A DNA stretch of 64,000 nucleotides from JALOOB01 sp040766655. Its GTDB lineage: Bacteria; Chloroflexota; Anaerolineae; CG2-30-64-16. Location: the NCBI GenBank assembly GCA_040766655.1, contig JAXGQB010000018.1:37138-101137 (forward strand), given 5' to 3'. Below, piece by piece: positions 63,515 through 64,000 of this stretch. The notes beneath the pieces were generated by a model. The model saw nothing but the letters and a program-made list of their open reading frames with translations. It was not told the DNA's origin and made no database searches. Both the position numbers and the translations under genes were made by a program. Within the stretch, counting starts at the first letter, position 1. Each line of letters starts with the position of its first letter.

Positions 63515-63754
63515 ATGAGCCAGCGCGAAAAACTCCTTGCAAGGATCCGACAGAATCCTGGCGACGTAACATTCGCTGATCTGACATCGGCGTTGGAAGG
63601 ACTCGGCTTCCCGCTTGTGCGTATCACAGGCAGTCATCACTTCTATCGAGTCGGAAATCGCACTATCACGGTACCCCGGCACGGAGCCAAAATCAAGGCA
63701 TACGTCGTGAAGCAGGCTCTTGAAGCACTGGATGAATACTATGAACAGGGATGA
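63515..63754 (+). CDS. hicA: HicA-family toxin (mRNA interferase)
   Basis: 79 residues, a dsRBD-like fold that cuts mRNA. Motifs: DLTSALEGLGFPLVRITGSH, with the catalytic His in GSHHFYR (H41), then TITVPRHGAKIKAYVVKQAL. Full length. It overlaps hicB by 14 bases, so the two are translated together. Placed at the far side of the defence block, where it may stabilise the island. Confidence 0.85.
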   Translation: MSQREKLLARIRQNPGDVTFADLTSALEGLGFPLVRITGSHHFYRVGNRTITVPRHGAKIKAYVVKQALEALDEYYEQG

Positions 63755-64000
63755 GTCTCCGGATATCGGCGGCGTGCGCGTCGCTTCGGACGCGATGGCG
63801 AGCAAGACCGTCGATTACTATTTGGGATTGCCCTATACCATCGAGCTCTGGCGAGCGCTGGAGGGTGGCTGGGTGGTTCAGGTCAGGGAATTGCCTGGGT
63901 GCCTTAGCCAGGGTGAAACCGCCGAGGAAGCCCTGGAGATGATCCGGGACGCCATGGAGGGCTGGCTCGCGGTCGCGCTCGAGATGGGCGATCAGATTCC
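63741..64000 (+). CDS. hicB: HicB-family antitoxin, cut by window end
   Basis: ATG 63741 opens a frame (MNRDESPDIGGVRVAS) that stays open to base 64000. HicB core: YTIELWRALEGGWVVQVREL, then PGCLSQGETAEEALEMIRDA and MEGWLAVALEMGDQIP. This is the partial RNase H-like fold that masks HicA; the DNA-binding C-terminus would follow outside the window. The start overlaps the end of hicA. Confidence 0.85.
   Translation, partial: MNRDESPDIGGVRVASDAMASKTVDYYLGLPYTIELWRALEGGWVVQVRELPGCLSQGETAEEALEMIRDAMEGWLAVALEMGDQI

Noticed and set aside
63751..63942. 63-codon frame at the right end
   Set aside because: It is out of frame with the HicB reading that starts at 63741 and has clear family text.
1..64000. 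tRNA, rRNA, riboswitch or CRISPR loci
   Set aside because: No tRNA T-loop with matching acceptor stem, no rRNA-like stretch and no short-repeat/spacer array was found by reading. A covariance-model scan would be needed to exclude small RNAs.

Overview
The window is GC-rich bacterial DNA, dense in mobile and defence genes. No rRNA, tRNA or core metabolic gene was seen, so the host cannot be fixed. A Chloroflexota-like (Anaerolineae/Caldilineae type) bacterium is my best guess, from the codon use, the strong sigma70-type promoters and the gene families. This is an inference of low to moderate confidence.

Layout. (1) 1-7235, minus strand: the head and packaging end of a decayed tailed prophage. 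It holds a LuxR-type HTH gene, a DUF5681-type small terminase candidate, the large terminase, the portal, a Zn-ribbon protein and a prohead protease/major capsid fusion. Most of these genes carry frameshifts. Three successive gene ends lie inside hairpin repeats built from a TTCAATC heptamer. (2) 7397-15405: an intact tyrosine recombinase followed by three partial copies of its own 3' end. Each copy holds a palindrome that is absent from the intact gene, and single cargo genes lie between the copies, which looks like a cassette array. The last interval contains an IS21-family element that split a YbjQ-domain gene. With its CAGC target duplication removed, the reading frame is restored exactly. 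(3) 15916-25017: a 3033-residue secreted beta-helix/RHS protein with a recent 1665-bp internal tandem duplication. (4) 25204-28511: a PD-(D/E)XK-like protein, a broken AbiEi antitoxin gene, a 31-residue membrane microprotein and a YbjN-like gene. (5) 28683-36887: a tight operon with a strong promoter. It encodes an HTH-ATPase, an FtsW/RodA glycosyltransferase fused to the same kind of ATPase, a membrane ATPase, an FtsL/FtsB-like protein and a class B PBP homologue that has lost all three catalytic motifs. I know of no described system with this make-up.

(6) 37083-56203: a BREX locus, closest to the brxE-brxA-brxB-brxC-pglX arrangement of type 6. Its first pglX is split in two by an AlbA_2 gene. 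A sacsin-like ATPase/DUF3883 gene and a NucS-like nuclease gene sit inside the operon, and there is a second pglX. pglZ, brxD and a helicase are not in the window. (7) 56109-63421: a 7.2-kb six-gene block breaks the second pglX and is flanked by 65-bp near-identical pglX repeats. It encodes a beta-CASP metallo-beta-lactamase, a coiled-coil protein resembling GrpE in layout, a small protein, a degenerate ASKHA-like protein, an Hsp70 and an all-helical protein. (8) 63473-64000: a hicAB toxin-antitoxin pair with a clear promoter and operator.

The right half therefore reads as a layered defence island. The two best candidates for undescribed systems are the ATPase/FtsW/pseudo-PBP operon (28768-36887) and the Hsp70-centred block (56200-63267). 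The recombinase-tail cassette array (7397-15405) is third.
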